From Typhlomys cinereus (Eukaryota; Chordata; Mammalia; Rodentia; Platacanthomyidae): 64,000 nucleotides of DNA. Under the pieces are notes generated by a model, which had not been told where the DNA came from, ran no database searches, and worked only from the letters and a program-made list of their open reading frames with translations. Below are positions 1 to 12,040 of the stretch, piece by piece. The DNA is taken from the NCBI GenBank assembly GCA_023101885.1, contig JALPQD010000241.1, positions 124,001 to 188,000 of the forward strand, given 5' to 3'. Made by a program: the position numbers and the translations under genes. Position 1 is the first letter of the stretch. Every line of letters starts with the position of its first letter.

Positions 1-848
1 CTCGTGGATCTACACTTTGACTTGTACATTGTTGTTTTGTTTTTTTAGGACCTTTCAGTTTCTGTGTTTTTCACTGAATCGATGTAGTTGGTATTGTTAT
101 ACCTGCCAGTTGTTACTAGTGCTCGCCTTGGATTGGGTATGTTTGTGTATTGGTATTGTTATATCCTAGATGAGACTACTAGGATGTTAGTACGTCAGTT
201 AAGTAACCAGGGGATGAATATAAGTATGGTAGTGCACTTTTACCATCTAGTGTGTTGGTGAAATGTGAGGGTGGGTGATGTACTCCCTGGAGTTGTATAT
301 TTTTGGGGTGGCTGTATGAGGAAGCTGACCTACAACATTGATACTAGAAAGGATCAGTAAGGTGAGAGAAAAGAAAAAAAAAAGGTTTACTTATCTTTAG
401 GCTGGATGTGAAGAGTCTCACATGTGATACAATGGTTGTAGTGAAGTCCAGATGTATGGCCTGTGTTCTCTTTGTTCCTTAGAGTTTTGCTTGAGTTTCC
501 TTTGGGCTCTATTGCATTCTGAGTAGCAGTGTGTCTTCCGTGGACCACGTGCGTAGGTCCCCGGTGGGCCAGAGAGGCAGAGGGTCTTATGTCGATGGCA
601 GAATTCTTCACCTGCGACCTGGGGGGGGGGGGGGCGGGGGGGCGCGGGGGCAGGAGGGCAGGAGGGGCTGGTGTCCGGGGCGGGGCCCCGGAGGCTAAAC
701 CAGTGGCCGCGTGCGGGTGCTGCTGGCCGGGCAGCTCGGCTCTGGGTTGGGGGGCGGGGCTGGGAGGGGCTCTCTCTCACCTGGGCGCTGGTCGGGGTTC
801 GGCGTGGAGGGGGGCTGGGGTCAAAGCCAGCGGCCGCGCGCACAACAT
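1..848 (-). mobile_element. L1 5' end: 5' UTR plus first ORF1 codons, type II promoter
   Basis: Read on the minus strand, this matches the 5' UTR of the full-length L1 at 39635-46623 almost base for base from the ORF1 start (ATG complement at 27-29) out to about 612. Beyond that lie CpG-rich monomer units: the block at 827-840 recurs at 700-713. Only about nine ORF1 codons are inside the window; the body of the element lies to the left. A run of 14 G at 621-634 followed by shorter G runs sits at the monomer/tether junction. The element ends near 848, where ordinary AT-rich sequence begins. It is the same L1 subfamily as the 39635 copy. The 5' boundary is accurate to a few bases; no TSD can be tested because the 3' end is missing. 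Confidence 0.9.
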
Positions 849-3214
849 GTAGATTCTTACTATGAGCTCCTGCCACATTATTCTCAAGGTCTCTCAAACC
901 TCCAGGGCTGTTCTTATTTCCAAAACTCCAGGTAAATAAGAAGATTATATTCTGATCTTTTAATGACTTATTGCAAAGATTGGAGGACTGAGAATAGCCT
1001 TGGGCTTTTCTTTCTGAGAAATCAGTCAATTGATGAGTTGGTGATTTCCCATACAGAATGACATGTACAGGTAATGTGCAGTAAGTCAAGCATACATTGA
1101 AATTTGTTCTTTATGCACCTCCTAAAAATTCAGTCATCATCATCATGATTTATTTCATATATTTTGAGCCTAAGTAATGTAGAGGATGGGTATTTGGATT
1201 ATCAATTTCTTTGAATCTTTGCTAGTCACAATTGAAAAGGGATACTATAGGATTCGGTTGAAATGCTGAATGTTCTGAGAGTTTCATTCCATGATTATTG
1301 ATTGACAAATAGTCATGTGGATAATTGTTTTAGTGAAATATCTAAATATTAAAGGCTATCCTGTGGAAGAAAATATGAATTATTTTACATTGATCTATAG
1401 AGAAATACTAGGAATAATGTCTTAAAGTTTTAACAAAGAAGTATTTTAATGATTGCAAAGGTGACCTTTCTAATAATTAGATTCTTTTAGAATAGAATTT
1501 TGACCAGTTGCCTTGGGAATTTCTGTTAAGTCTTACTGGGTTTGGAGTTTTCCTTGATTTCAGTTGTGCTCCATACCAAAGTCCCTAATTCAAGAGATTA
1601 TATTTTCCTGTTCCTCTGCATGAACATGAACTGAAATATTATGTGCAAAACAAAATCATATTTAATTACTTGTTAAAGTGGGGCCAGTTTCTTAAATGTA
1701 CCATTTTTATTTAAAGCCATATTTCCCCCCATATTTCAATAGCCTACAATCCTTTCCCAAAAGTCTTCTTGCTAACCAACACATATTTGAACTTCTCTAA
1801 TCTATAGCTATATAAACTAGCTCATAAAAAAATTAATGTCTGAAAGCATGATCCTGAATCTCTTGATGACCTGAGCAGAATATTTCCCCTTCCTAGCTTT
1901 CAGTATCTTAATATTTTTAAAATAATCATTTGTAGTAGATTACCTCTGGAGTTTCTACAGGCTTTAATGTGCTGTGATTGCATTTATCAACTTTCCCCAC
2001 AATGGAGAAGGCAAACTCTTAATTATCCAATGAAACTTTGATAGATTCAGCGTAAATAGTTGTGATTCTGCTTTTGTCTTTTGTTCATTTTTAGCTCCCT
2101 CTTAAATAATAAGCTGCCTAATTTAGAATTGTGCCTTTAGTTGGCTTGCTGTTTATGTGTAGATCTAAATGAATGACAAAACAAAGTGAGATGCTTATTC
2201 ACTGGTGGACACTTGATCAACAATGTTGACTTGAAAATCAGCAGGAACATGTGTTTGGCATTTTTGTTCCTTTAGTGTGTGGTTCTTTCCATGTCTAAAA
2301 TAAAATAATGAGATTCTCTTCTAAGAAAGTGCTAATAGCATATGTCTTCTAGAAATTGAAGCACAGCTTGAAGAAAGGAAATTCGGGTGGAGAAGTGCTA
2401 AGCCATGCATGCACGTTATATTTGTGGAGATGCAACTCATGTACTCTGGACTTCAGTCATCTAAATGTGTAGTCCATGTTGTTCAGTGTATCTACTGAGT
2501 TCTACAACCAACACCAAATTTATTTCCCTTAAAAGGAAATGCTTATTATACTCTTTTTACCCCAACTGCCTCATCCCTAGGCAGCTAAGAATAAACTGTC
2601 TCTATGTATTTGCCTTTTGTAGGAATTTTATTTAAATGAAATTGAACAGTATGTATACTTTTGACATTGAATCATGTCAGTATGATGTTTTTAACATACA
2701 GGTAATTGTGGCATTTATTGTGGTTTATCACTAAGTGATACTTAGGAGTATGAATATACTATTAATTTATCAACCAAGCATTTTTATTCTTCATTAGTTA
2801 CCGAAGCATGTGAATTTTTTCAACTTTTCATTATGAATAATGTTGATAGACACAGCTATGTGAAAGTTTGAAGACACATCTGTGTTTCAATTTTTCTTGC
2901 CATACACTTCAAAGTGTAATTTCTGGGACAAATGCCAGCTTTATGTATAACTTTTTTAGGCATGAACAGAATTTTTTTGAAAATATCTTTACCGTTTTAT
3001 ATATCCAAAGAAATTTGTGAGAGTTATTTCTCCATATTCTAACTAATTTTCTTTTTGAATGAGATTATATAATAGTTGATATGAAGCAGCATCTTATTGT
3101 GATTTTTATTTGTGTTTTTCTGATGACTAGCAATGTCCAGCATCCTTTCATTGATTTCTAGGCAATTTGTATCTTCATTAAAAAATGCATATCAAGGTAG
3201 TTTTCTGAGTTTTA
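849..3214. other. Unique AT-rich sequence, no gene seen
   Basis: No long open frame with a recognisable protein, no clear repeat and no RNA gene was seen. Short AT-rich stretches and scattered homeodomain-like TAATTA words occur, for example near 2020-2140, but not densely enough to call a regulatory element. Confidence 0.5.
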
Positions 3215-3552
3215 AATTTGGTTTGCATATCTGTGTGTGCTGGATACATGTGTATGCAAATGCATGTTTGTCTGTATATAGACACGTGTGTATGTATGGA
3301 TATTTGTGCATGAGTGTAGAATCTGGAAGTTAGCAAGTGTCCTCTTTAATTGCTCTCTACATTTATCATTAAAATATTGCCTCTCAATTGGGCTCAGAGT
3401 TCTTTGTATAATTAAGGTAGATAGCTCGGGCTTTGTCTCCTTGGTTCTGGGATTAAGGCAGCTGTCATGCCTTCTTGGATTTTACATGTGTTCTGGAGAT
3501 CAAAACTCTGGACCTGGTGTTTGCACCTATCCACTGACCAATCTTCTCAGCC
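3215..3552 (-). mobile_element. Old B2/B3-type tRNA-derived SINE, antisense
   Basis: On the minus strand the element starts at about 3552 with a tRNA-like head (GGCTGAGAAGATTGGTCAGT), a degraded B box near 3500, then a body containing the rodent 'TTAATCCCAGAA' block near 3460. The left end is a TG-rich stretch (3228-3310), a common leader of these elements when read in antisense. The copy is well diverged. The exact family (B2, B3 or B4) cannot be decided by eye. Confidence 0.6.
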
Positions 3553-4103
3553 TATATTCAGCTTTAATTGAGTTGCTTGTCTTTTAAAATTGATTGAATG
3601 TATTTCTTTATGTGTCTGTGTATATATTCTTACATACGATTTGACTTGTGAAAACATCTCTTAGTGATAGATTGTCACTTTATTTAATGGTAGTCTTTGA
3701 AACATTTAAAAAATTAGGTTAATTTGAAATAACCTTATTTTTTTCTACTTTTGGGTTCCATGGGTAAAATTTGTAAGAAATCATTTGTAAATTCTGTGTC
3801 TCAAGAATTCTTCCTGTGTGTGCTCCTAAAGTTGCATCTGCATCTCTTCAATCAGGTCTCGGAGTTCTTTTGAGTCAATTTTGTACACAAGGTGAAGTAG
3901 GAGTGTAAAGTCTTTTCTTTCCATAAGCATATCTGATTGGCACATCATTTATTGAGCATTTTCTTAATTTCTTATGAAATCATTATGACATCACCAATGA
4001 AAATCAAATTATTATAGGTAATCTGAATTTACTTTTGGGTTCTCAGTATATTCTATTGTTCTAGGTCTTGCTTAAGCCAGGGATATGTTATCCTTTTGTT
4101 TGT

Positions 4104-4786
4104 AACATTTTTTTCTTTTTTATTGTATTTATTTATTTTTTCCCAATCATACAAGCTTAGTAAGTACCCTGGTCCCCTCCCTCCCTCCACCCCCTTTTTC
4201 CCTTCCTTTCAACCCCTCCCCCCCTTTTCCCAGTGCCTCCCACTTCCCTCCTTCACATTCCCTGGAGCATGCTTTTGTGTGAATGCCAAATGTCCCTGAG
4301 TCCTCTGCTCTAGTGAGGTGTAAGGACACAGTGGCATTGCCCAGAGCCCTTTCTTGGGCTCCCCTTGTATGGGAACACTATTATGACTGTTAGTCCCTTG
4401 CCTCTAAAGATCCTAGTGCCTGTAATCCATGCTAGACTTTGGAGGGTTGGGTTGTTGACATGTCAGTCATTGAGCAGGTCATGCAAAGTCTGATTATGGC
4501 TACTGCAGCCCCAGCTTGCAAATGGTTGGTCCTCCCCATCCTTAGGCTCTTGCTATCTTGCCACCCCCTGTTCCGCAAGTTTCCCTGAGCTTTAGAAAGG
4601 GGAGAGATTTGGCTGGTCTGGTTCCAGGTGATTAATGTAGGGTTTCTGGTGTTCTAAATTATGGCTTGTTGTTTTCAGCTTTGCTGTTCCTGCACTGCCC
4701 TTGGCTCCATCCTGTTTGGTATTGGAGGTCACCTCCTGAAGAGCAGGGAGTCTGCCCTGGTCCGGGTCTGGGGCAGAAGAAACATT
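4104..4786 (-). mobile_element. 5'-truncated L1, 3' UTR only
   Basis: On the minus strand this matches the L1 3' UTR of the copy at 39635-46623 (about 45960-46560), ending in the conserved terminal block with the GGGAGGGAGGGGA-rich tract, CTTACTAAGCTTGTATGA and an A-rich tail (T-rich at 4104-4142 on the plus strand). It is truncated within the 3' UTR, so no coding sequence is present. AACATTTT occurs at both edges (4104-4111 and 4781-4788), a plausible 8-bp TSD. The 30 bases at 4750-4780 do not align obviously to the L1 consensus and may be filler or flank. Confidence 0.85.
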
Positions 4787-5159
4787 TTATTCCTAAAATT
4801 TGTAGTGCACAAAATGAAGAATCTTATTGTGAGATTTTCATATTTAATTTCCATACATATGTTTTATTGCACCTTGCCTGATCACACACATCCTCTTCCA
4901 TCCTCCTCCATGCTTCTCATTGTTCCCTTTCCTGCTCTGCAAATACCCTCATTCTTCTTTCTTGTCACCTATGTATGTATATGTGTAGGTATAAGTGCAG
5001 ACATAGTCATAGATATAGACATTAGTGGAATATGTGTGTATAGCTCTAAATAGGTAAAACTACTTTGTACATGAGAGGAAATATGGGACATTTTATCTTT
5101 ATTTCCCCTTATGTTCTTTTGTTATCCGTCACCTTCCTTTTTCACCTCTCCAAATACCC

Positions 5160-5226
5160 TTTCTACTTTCTTGACATTTATCATCTATTTATCTATCATC
5201 GATCTATTTCTTTGTCTAGAATTTGC

Positions 5227-5259
<33 letters not shown>

Positions 5260-5303
5260 ATCTATCTATCATCTATCTATCATCTATCTATCATCTATCT
5301 ATC

Positions 5304-5334
<31 letters not shown>

Positions 5335-5510
5335 ATCTATCTATCTATCTATCTATCTCTCTATCTATATCTTCTTTATGTCCATCTATTTAATCATCTA
5401 TCTATCATCTATCTATGGATTGATCATGTATCTATCTTCTGTCCTCTGTGTGTGCATGTGTGTGTTTGTATGTGTATGTGTGTGTGCATGTGCATGCATA
5501 CATGTGAGTA
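5160..5510. repeat. TATC/ATCT microsatellite with adjoining TG-rich tract
   Basis: Long runs of the tetranucleotide CTAT occur at about 5226-5420, interrupted at regular intervals by CATCTATCTAT units, followed by a TG-rich stretch to about 5510. The two long open frames across it are Tyr/Leu/Ser/Ile-rich translations of the repeat, not genes. Pure runs of up to nine units make it a likely polymorphic locus. Confidence 0.95.
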
Positions 5511-8129
5511 ATGTGGAATCAGTCTGGATTGCTTTGTCTCCTTATTGTTTTGCTTTGGAGTTTCCCACGACCCTTCCAGGGTCAAAATTGTAAGTTGTAG
5601 ACATTTTATGTAGACTCCACATTATGTTTTGCTCAGGTCTTTCTTCTTGCAAGACAGAGAGTTTAACCCCCTGTGTCATCTATCCAGACCCTCATTATTT
5701 ATCTTTAGATTAAAGTTGTACATTTGAAAGAAAACATACAAACACGATATTTGGCATTTTACAACTCATTATATTTTTCTTCAAAGGATTTGATTTCTTC
5801 CTTATTTACAGTGGATAGAATTCAATTATATATTTACATGTATTATATTTCTATTTATCAAATTGTCTGGGTTCATATCTCAGCTTATAGCAAAACATGC
5901 TATCTCAATTACAGTTAGCCATAGTAAATTTCTAAAATTAGATAGCATGAGTTCTTTCCATCTTTCCTTTTAGTTAAGATTATTTTGATTAACCTAAGAC
6001 CTTGAGTTTCCACATGAACTTGGGTTGTGCTTGTAAACCCTAATTAGAATCCAAGTGAAATTCTGACATAAAATGTACTTGATACGCAGAGATCAGTTTG
6101 GCAATATTGCTATCATAATAAAATAAGTTTTCTGGCTCATGAACAATAATTTCATTTCTTATTTAGTAATTTTATATATGTATTTATCAAAAGTAATTTA
6201 TAATTATTAAGTGTAGATTTTATGTATATTTTATATTTGTTTCCTAGAATAATTCCCTAGAATATTTTTGATGTTACAGTAAATGGAATTATTTTATTAA
6301 TTCAAATTTTATTATTAATTGAAAATAGTTTGGATTTATCGGAATTATGTTTTAAATTATTAAATATTTATTAGCTCTTACAGTTTTTATTGATTTCTCA
6401 GTGTTCCATATATACATACAGTTAGTTATATTTACATATATGTGTACATACGTGGAAAGAGAATGGAGAGAGAGAAAAGTAAAGACAAGAAGAGATGAGG
6501 AGAATAAAGACTTAGAAAGAAAAGAAAGGTAGAAAGAGAGAAAGAAAAGGAAAAGAAGAGAAAATTAGAGAAAAGCAAAGATTAAGGAAGAGACGATTAG
6601 AGGAGACCAAGAAAGGGAAGAAGAAAATATGCAAAAGGAAACGAGGAGAAGAGAGGACAGAGAGGCAGAGGGGAAGGAAAAGAGCCCCCCCAAACACACA
6701 TGCAACCCACTCATGCTACCTGTAAATAGATATAGAATTATATCTTCCTTTCCAATTTAGGTGTCTATATTTCATCTGTTTACTTCATTCTTTTGGTTAA
6801 AACTCCCAGCGCGAAGTTGGAAAATGTAGTAAGAACAGATGTTCTTGCATGGGAAATGTTTGTCTTTCACCATCAATCCAAGTAGTAGTTAAACATCTTC
6901 AGTGGTACACTTTCTTATTTTGAGGAAGTTTGCTTTTCATTCAGTCCTCTGGGTATTTTCACAATAGAATGTGTTGAACTTTCTTCAATATTTTCTTGAA
7001 TTTTTTTTCAAAATTTCTTCTTTAGAGTGATTCACAATTAAGTGTCTGTGTTACTTTGTTTTATTCATCAAAATTATTCTCTAATTTTCATTGTATTTTC
7101 CTGTTAATAGTTATTTATTAGTGTGTTGTTCCATTTCTGAATATTTTGGCAGTTTGTTAATCTCTTTCTGTTATTTCTGCCTGAATAAATGCCTTTAATA
7201 TTACTTGTAAAGCTGATCTGCAATTAGAACATTCTCTGAGGTCATCTTTAGCATGGAACATCTTTATTTTTGCTTCATATGTGAAATAAAGCTGTTCCAC
7301 ATGTGATGCTCTGAGTAACAGTGTGACTAATTTCTCTGATATTTCCCCCACTCTTCTTCATTCTCATTCATTAACTTTCCCCAAAATTCAAGCGCACCTT
7401 TGAATCTTTTCATTTTTAATTGGGCTTTTAAAGTTCCATATTTCTACTCCATGCTGATAGATTTTATGTGATGAGACATTGTCACCACACTTTAGTTTTT
7501 CGCAGTTATTTCTCATTTCAGAAATATATTTATAATCAAAATTTTAAGTCTCTGACATCTATTTATTCTTTATTCTTCTTGTTACCTACCTTGCTTCCTA
7601 TGAGGTATGGAAGGAAAAGTTTGCAAACATTTCCTTCTATACCTCAAGGTTTTTGGTTAGAATGTGGTCATTTTAGATAGCAGATTGTAGAAACTCAGAA
7701 GTCTTGGTTCCCCAGTCTCCTCTGGGCTGATTCTTACCCACTGCTTTACTTCTTCAGTAACTCACTGGATTATTTTACTGAAGTCTGTGTCCTCAGGAAT
7801 GAGTCAAACAGTAAATTTTGATATAGAGTTGTGTCCAGAATAGATCTTTTTGTTAAATTATGGGAGTAGAAGAATGCCTTCAGCTTGCTCTCAATATGTA
7901 GACATCAGAGTCATGCATTTATGTTGACATGGGTATAACCTGATTTTGAAAATTAACTCAACACAGTAGTTGAGATTCCATTTCTGGAAAAGACAGAGAA
8001 TGCATGCATTTCTTTTTGGATATTGTGGACCGAATCTAAAGCCTCATACAGGATATGTAAACACCTTACCACTGAGTTACATTCACTTACTTCATTTTAC
8101 TTTGAATTTTGAGTCTTTTCTAAATTTTT
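5511..8129. other. Unique AT-rich sequence without a gene
   Basis: Apart from the purine tract at 6448-6690 I see no repeat family, no coding signal and no RNA gene. Base composition is strongly AT-rich between 5700 and 6420. Confidence 0.5.
6448..6690 (+). repeat. Polypurine (GA-rich) low-complexity tract
   Basis: About 240 bases are almost entirely A and G on the plus strand, with GAGA, GAAA and AGAG mixtures and only scattered pyrimidines. The 61-residue minus-strand frame here (Phe/Ser/Leu-rich) is a by-product of the composition. Such tracts can form triplex (H-DNA) where mirror symmetry is good; here symmetry is only partial. Confidence 0.85.
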
Positions 8130-8232
8130 CCCAGCCAGGCCTTGAGCTGACAGTACAGACCAGGCAGGGTTTACACATGCAATCCTCCAGTTCTGAATAG
8201 CTGGGATTATATGTCTGTACCACCAGGCTTGA
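8130..8232 (-). mobile_element. B1-like (7SL-derived) SINE fragment, antisense
   Basis: Read on the plus strand it follows the antisense B1 order: a block near 8145-8170 like 'actcactctgtagaccaggctgg' (here GACAGTACAGACCAGGCAGG), then CTGGGATTATATG near 8202, and CACCAGGCTTGAC at the end, matching the start of B1 in reverse. About 100 bases remain, and the far half is lost. Presence of a B1 relative is strong support for a rodent genome. Confidence 0.7.
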
Positions 8233-10295
8233 CTAGCATTTACATATAAATATTCTATTGTCTAATAATAAATGTATAAAGAATATATATATATTCAATG
8301 TATAGAGGTAGTTGATATTTTATTACCAAAAAGAAAATCTTAGGAGCATTCTCATATAAATTCACAAATCTATATTTTTAAATAAAATTAAGTGACTTTA
8401 GTTAGAAATTCTCCTTTGATTAAAGATGAATGATTAATAAACATTAACATATCAAGATGCATTAACCCAAATGCATCTGACATTTTGAAAAACAAACCTG
8501 TCTGATTACTGCTTCATCTGTTTTGATCATTAACAAAAGCTTCAAGTCTAACAACATACCTAGCTTTAGGGGCCTGAATGCTAACGCGGAGAAAGTGCAC
8601 ATTTCCTTCTCCCTTCGGGTTATCAGCCTTCAAAGATGGTCCGGGCACTTCATTTACATACCGAGTCTCCATTACACAATCTCTTCTTCTGGCTTAGTGA
8701 GAGCTGAGATCTCTCACAGGGTGCTTTTATTTCTGCATAACTGCAGGCTACCAGGATGGCTGTGAACTCCTTGTCTGGGCTCTTGCCCCAAAAAGGAGTG
8801 CATGCAGTCTCCCTTTTGAGTTTGGCTCCTCTCTGATCAGGTTCACAGCAGTAAGATTAACCTGTCATTAAAAAAGAGAATCCTACTTCAGCTTTCTCCT
8901 GTTCCTTAAATGAATGCTGAGTTTGGCTCCGGACCCCTTTGCCACAAAGCAGCTGAAAAGCCCTTGGCAACAGAAAGCTGATTATTTGCAAAAGTGGGAC
9001 TCCTAATTGGAAACTGTGATGGAATGAAAATAGAGAGTCCCCAGTAATCTCCTTCTAAAATGATAATGTGTTCCACTTAATGAATATTAATGTGTCATAT
9101 TCATGAGCCTGGAGAATTTGAACCTGTGAGATAAGAATTTCTTTTACCTAGGAACCAACTTTCACTCATTCACAGATTCCCCATTCATACAGACAAGCCT
9201 GCCATTCTTGATGACGCTCTTGTAAGTAGACAGCAATTAGCATGTATGCAGACACCTAATTGGTTGTGAATTTTTTTATGATATTTTTTCTCTTGTTGGG
9301 AATAATTATGCACGCACTTGTGCACTTTATTTTGTCCTTTTGTAAATTCCTAACAGCAAATGGCTATGTATTTTACCTCTAATTTCATTGCCCGTAGGGA
9401 CCATGCAACATATGAGATATGACCATGGTTTAGGAGGACTGATTGTGCTATTAAGAAGCACCTCTACTTCTAAGTTTGTGCGGTGTGTGTCAAGACTCTG
9501 CCCAAGGCTCTACACTTATTGCAATAATGTAGTTATTGCTTAACGTATATTTAGAACTTTTCTTTGAAACCAGGTCAATTTCCCCAGGAAATAAAACCTG
9601 TGCTATGATTAGTTGGGTGGAACCAAATGTGACTAATTTCTTTGAGACATTGTATCAGCACTGAATCTCAGTAGAACACAAACATAATTAGAGCCCATCC
9701 TTGAGATAATTCCACTTTTCTAAGTTTATTTTATACCATTTTACTCTCTGACAGTTTCATAAATAAATGCAATGTAGTCTGATTAATTTCTTCTATACAA
9801 TTTCTTTTCTCTCTCTTATCCTATCAATCTTTCCCACACACACTCCACCTTTCAAAACCTGGAACATTTTAAGAAAAATCAAGTTCTGTCTAAGGTCTGG
9901 GTACATGTGATTTATTGTTCTGACATCTGGGCATATATAAATAAATGCATTTTAGACATAAAACTATGTGACAATAAAGAAATACGTTGTAGTATTAGAT
10001 TTGGTCTACTGTATTCTAAGGAAAATGGAGGAGAAGGTGTGAGGATCTTTTGTTTTGTTTTGAAATCAAAGCCAACCCCTGTGCAATGACTTTTTCCCTC
10101 TGAGATCTGTGTAAATAATGAGAAAATAAGGTGGAGGAAAGTTTCTAGCAGTAGGGAAAGTGGAGGGTGGTTGAGGATGAGAAGGTTTGGAGACAGATGA
10201 CAGATTCAGCAAAAGGTAAAAAGAAAAAATGAGGGTTAATTTACTTAAAAGTGAAATGCAGTGTTTAACAATTTTAAAAAATTTGATCTAATGAT
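8233..10295. other. Unique sequence; includes motif-dense block 8540-9260
   Basis: No repeat and no open frame with a recognisable protein. Between 8540 and 9260 the base composition is more balanced than around it, and several developmental transcription-factor words cluster (see the separate entry). 9300-10295 holds nothing I can name. Confidence 0.5.
8540..9260. promoter_or_regulatory. Candidate conserved noncoding element / enhancer
   Basis: A repeat-free block of about 700 bases with a dense set of homeodomain, POU and TCF/LEF-like words: TTCAAAGATGG near 8628, ATTATTTGCAAAAG at 8981-8994, TAATGAATATTAATG at 9078-9092, TCATATTCATGAG just after it, CAGCAATTAGCATG near 9231-9244 and CCTAATTGG near 9255. 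No coding frame explains the higher complexity. This is inference from composition and motif clustering only; alignment to other mammals is needed to support it. Confidence 0.3.
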
Positions 10296-10376
10296 ACTGC
10301 TCAATGATAGAGTATTTGCCTATTCTGTGTAAAGTCTCTGGATTCACTCTCCAGTGCTGCCAAAAATTAAATAGGA
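10296..10376 (+). mobile_element. ID-like SINE, old
   Basis: The order GCTCAATGATAGAGTATTTGCC ... GGATTCACTCTCCAGTGCTGCC followed by AAAAA matches the rodent ID element (tRNA-Ala-like head with A and B boxes, then an A-rich tail). It is about 80 bases and diverged. Confidence 0.6.
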
Positions 10377-10741
10377 ATTCTACTATGTCCCACATAAGAT
10401 CTTTAATGAAAATTCATTTTCTATAATGAAAGTAGTTCTGGGACAAGTGTGAGGGCCCTGGAACTCCCCGGACAGAGCTGTGCACTCCTATACTGAGTCC
10501 ATGGTCCTGTAGGACTAGACGAAGCCACACTTTCTTGCTCTTCCTTCTGTTGTCAGCATCCTCCCCCGGAATTGCTCACAGCCTATCAGAGCCAAGCCTA
10601 TCACCTTTCTCCTTGTCATGCTGACACATTATCTTTTGGGGGAAGTTTTAATGTAGTGATCTGTAACACAGTCGGCCAAACTGCAACTTTTTAATCAATT
10701 TTACAGCAAATATGAAGTTAAAGTTATTGCAGAAGTGACAG

Positions 10742-10745
10742 GGCA

Positions 10746-10778
<33 letters not shown>

Positions 10779-10796
10779 ATATATATATATATATTC
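10742..10796. repeat. (TATG)n(TA)n microsatellite
   Basis: GTAT tetranucleotide units (about 10752-10776) are bracketed by TA dinucleotide runs on both sides. It is a simple-sequence locus. Confidence 0.95.
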
Positions 10797-11349
10797 AAAT
10801 TTAAAAGTTGTGAGAAGTCTTCATTCCTGAACCAGGCAAAGTACTCACAATGCTGAATTTTCTCAGGTAGATATGTTTGCTTGCATTGCAGTAGTTCTTC
10901 ATCAGGGGACATCTCTGCCAGTCATTGCTGTGCTGAGGAGGAACATAATCTTTCAAATTCATTTTCTAAGATCTGAAGTTAATTATATCCCTGGCATCTG
11001 TCTTTTCTGACTCCATTCTGACTCCAGTGAGTAAATATTCAGAAACTGAAATTTAAAGATGGAATTTGAAGCTAATCCTTAGTGTAGGACCCAAGGCTGA
11101 ATTCTACATTTTTATACCTCAATGGAAATGCAGGTCAAAATCATACTTAGATGATTAGCCCACTAAGTTAACTAAATAGAAAGCACAGGCCAGATCTGGC
11201 ATATGAGAGTTATAGTACATGATATAGATAGGCCCAGGGTACCTTCTGAAGTGTCCAGGTTATTGTGTCCCACAAGAACGCATTGGTCACATGGTTAGAA
11301 ATAAGGACAGTTTAAAAAGAGAAAGCATCCTAAGAGTGGTAGCAACACA

Positions 11350-12040
11350 GTGCAGACCTTTCCCCCATTTATGAAGTTCTCATTGTAGTGAGATCCTGGG
11401 TACAGCAGCCCTGCTGTAGCTGGAGTTTGTTGGTCAAAAGTATACTACCCCACCTAAAGGTGGTTCTTAGAACCTTACCATCCCCTCTTCCTCAAGATTT
11501 CCTGAGCCTTGGAGTGGGGAAGATTTTGATGGCCCAATTAGGGATGAGCATTCCAGGATCTCTGACATTCTGTACTCTGGCCAGTTGTGATTTTTCTGAC
11601 TCACTAGTCTTCCCTTGTAATATAGTGCATCTTGTTTGAGCTCAGAGAGCTTTACTTGTCGTCTAAGAGTCAAATAAGAAGTGGTTAGATGGTGGCTTAT
11701 CATCAAGTTTTAACAGTTAACACTGTTAAAGATGGAATCTGTTCCTTCCTAGTGTCTCTTATTTGCTTCCATTCTACGCCTATTTGGATAGACTTACAAT
11801 GCCAGGCATGAATTCCCTGACAATAAGAGTGGTTTCAGAACCCATTCAGAGAGTAGTTGGTTAGCTGTGAGTCTTTCCTATCGCTGTTGCTCTCCTGGAT
11901 TCTTCTTACCAGAGTCGTAGTAGTTTACAGTGTTCATAACTGAGTGATGACCCTTGATCCCTCTTTTTCACAAACCAGTTGGCTTTCCCCCTTTCTTTTA
12001 CCCCTCATTAACAACTATCACCTTATTTCCCTCTAGTTTA
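11350..12040 (-). mobile_element. Ancient rodent L1 3' UTR fragment
   Basis: On the minus strand the order of blocks resembles the old Lx-type L1 3' UTR of mouse: a section like 'gtgagtgctgaatgggttc' (11830-11860 reversed), then a block around 11510-11660 with the 'cagagatcctggaatg' and 'ccccactccaaggctcagg' elements near the 3' end. It is heavily diverged and has no open frame of L1 type. The match is from memory of the family, so boundaries are approximate. Confidence 0.5.

Noticed and set aside
5065..5593. Two 148-160-codon open frames rich in Tyr, Leu, Ser and Ile
   Set aside because: They are direct translations of the TATC microsatellite and its TG-rich flank.
6512..6697. 61-codon Phe/Leu/Ser-rich minus-strand frame suggesting a membrane peptide
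   Set aside because: It is the complement of the polypurine tract; composition alone explains it.
11708..11732. Inverted repeat TTTAACAG ... CTGTTAAA
   Set aside because: Only an 8-bp stem in AT-rich DNA; expected by chance in a window this size.
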